Made by a program: the position numbers and the translations under genes. A DNA stretch of 16,590 nucleotides from Actinomycetota bacterium. Lineage in GTDB: Bacteria; Actinomycetota; Actinomycetes; Actinomycetales; Microbacteriaceae. How positions within the stretch are numbered: position 1 is the stretch's first letter; every line of letters begins with the position of its first letter. Positions 15,861-16,590 of the stretch are shown here, piece after piece. The notes beneath the pieces were generated by a model that ran no database searches, had not been told where the DNA came from, and worked only from the letters and a program-made list of their open reading frames with translations. The DNA is taken from positions 1 through 16,590 of the forward strand of contig WLEN01000004.1 of the NCBI GenBank assembly GCA_009704225.1. Reading direction: 5' to 3'.

Positions 15861-15900
15861 AATCGTCCTATCGCAGTAAAGGACTCCAGCCTACCGAACT

Positions 15901-16584
15901 CTAGGAAACGGACTGCCGAGCACGGCGAGTACTCGCATACTCGTCAACGTACTCCTGACCAGAAATGCCCACAATCTCGTGCATGATTTCATCGGCGATT
16001 GCACGAAGGACAAAACGATCGTTTGCATATCCCTCAAACCGTGAAAAGTCGAGGGGGCGACCAAACACAACGCCAATGCGCTGCACCTTGGGAATCTTCG
16101 ACCCAATTGGCATGACTTTGTCGGTATCAATCATTGCGACCGGGATAACCAGGACCCCGGACTCAAGGGCCATTCGGGCAATTCCGGTTCGACCTCGATA
16201 CAAACGCCCATCGGGACTGCGCGTTCCCTCGGGATAAATGCCCAGAAGTTTTCCTTGCGACAGCACGTTGATTCCCGTTTTCAGTGCGTCCTCACTAGCC
16301 TTGCCGCCCGATCTGTCGATGGGAAGTTGGCCTGACGCCAAAAAGAATTGACGAACGAGCCATCCTTTGATGCCGCGTCCGGTGAAATATTCCGATTTGG
16401 CGAGGAACACAACGGGTCGACGCAACACGAGCGGCAGAAAGACCGAATCGATGAAAGACAAATGGTTGCTGGCGAGAATCGCCGACCCTGAAACGGGAAC
16501 GTTTTCGGTACCTTTTAGCCACGGTCGAAAGACCCGAAGCAGAATCGGTCCGAGGACAAGATTTTTTACAATCCAATAGAACAC
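15901..16584 (-). CDS. plsC: 1-acyl-sn-glycerol-3-phosphate acyltransferase (PlsC family)
   Basis: Membrane-associated enzyme that acylates lysophosphatidic acid in phospholipid synthesis. The 227-residue product has the catalytic NHLSFID (40-46; NHx4D motif), the FLAKSEYF segment, and YPEGTRSPDG (EGTRS at 119-123), all three blocks in order. A hydrophobic N-terminus (MFYWIVKNLVLGPILL) probably dips into the membrane. The GTG at 16582-16584 fits the family N-terminus, but the frame stays open to the right edge and a start a few codons upstream outside the window cannot be excluded. It corresponds to the Rv2182c neighbour of the aromatic gene in mycobacteria, and its stop lies 40 bases before the DAHP synthase start. 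Confidence 0.93.
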   Translation of the reverse strand: MFYWIVKNLVLGPILLRVFRPWLKGTENVPVSGSAILASNHLSFIDSVFLPLVLRRPVVFLAKSEYFTGRGIKGWLVRQFFLASGQLPIDRSGGKASEDALKTGINVLSQGKLLGIYPEGTRSPDGRLYRGRTGIARMALESGVLVIPVAMIDTDKVMPIGSKIPKVQRIGVVFGRPLDFSRFEGYANDRFVLRAIADEIMHEIVGISGQEYVDEYASTRRARQSVS

Positions 16585-16590
16585 GGGTTC

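Overview
The window looks like an actinobacterial chromosome segment, most like Microbacteriaceae or a related Micrococcales lineage with moderate GC. It holds the start of the division and cell-wall (dcw) cluster and its usual actinobacterial neighbours. The lineage is inferred from three things: the gene order (acyltransferase, class II DAHP synthase, PASTA kinase, LysM protein, polyprenyl synthase, DUF3040, then mraZ onward), the Micrococcales-like MurE and MurF sequence signatures, and a long FtsL-like protein between rsmH and ftsI. No mobile elements, tRNAs, rRNAs or CRISPR arrays were seen, and coding density is very high.

Layout. Positions 1-9249 (minus strand, so reading right to left) carry mraZ, rsmH, an ftsL-like gene, ftsI, murE, a MurF C-terminal-domain stub, mraY, murD and the 5' part of ftsW. 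Most junctions overlap or nearly touch, which points to one long operon. The operon starts at a promoter region with four 10-bp-periodic repeats (9287-9325) that look like MraZ operator boxes. A DUF3040 membrane protein gene (9418-9747, minus) has its own terminator just upstream of those boxes. Its promoter overlaps a divergent promoter for a polyprenyl diphosphate synthase (9801-10910, plus). Then, on the plus strand, come a membrane-anchored LysM/transglycosylase-like protein (10985-11908) and a Ser/Thr kinase with four PASTA repeats (11963-13876). Converging on the kinase is a minus-strand set: an acyltransferase (15901-16584), DAHP synthase (14496-15860) and a LysE-type exporter (13879-14499) translationally coupled to it.

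Function. The dcw genes convert UDP-MurNAc precursors into lipid-linked peptidoglycan precursor (MurE, MurD, MraY) and build the septal synthase complex (FtsW, FtsI, FtsL-like). The polyprenyl synthase may supply isoprenoid chains, the LysM protein probably remodels wall, and the PASTA kinase probably senses wall fragments. 

Most notable: at the canonical murF position only a 139-codon gene remains. It encodes just the third (C-terminal) domain of MurF, starts at a clean ATG two bases after murE, overlaps mraY by ATGA, and has lost the usual ligand-binding motifs. No complete MurF is present in the window, so this essential step must be encoded elsewhere, or the locus carries a deletion (biological or from assembly).
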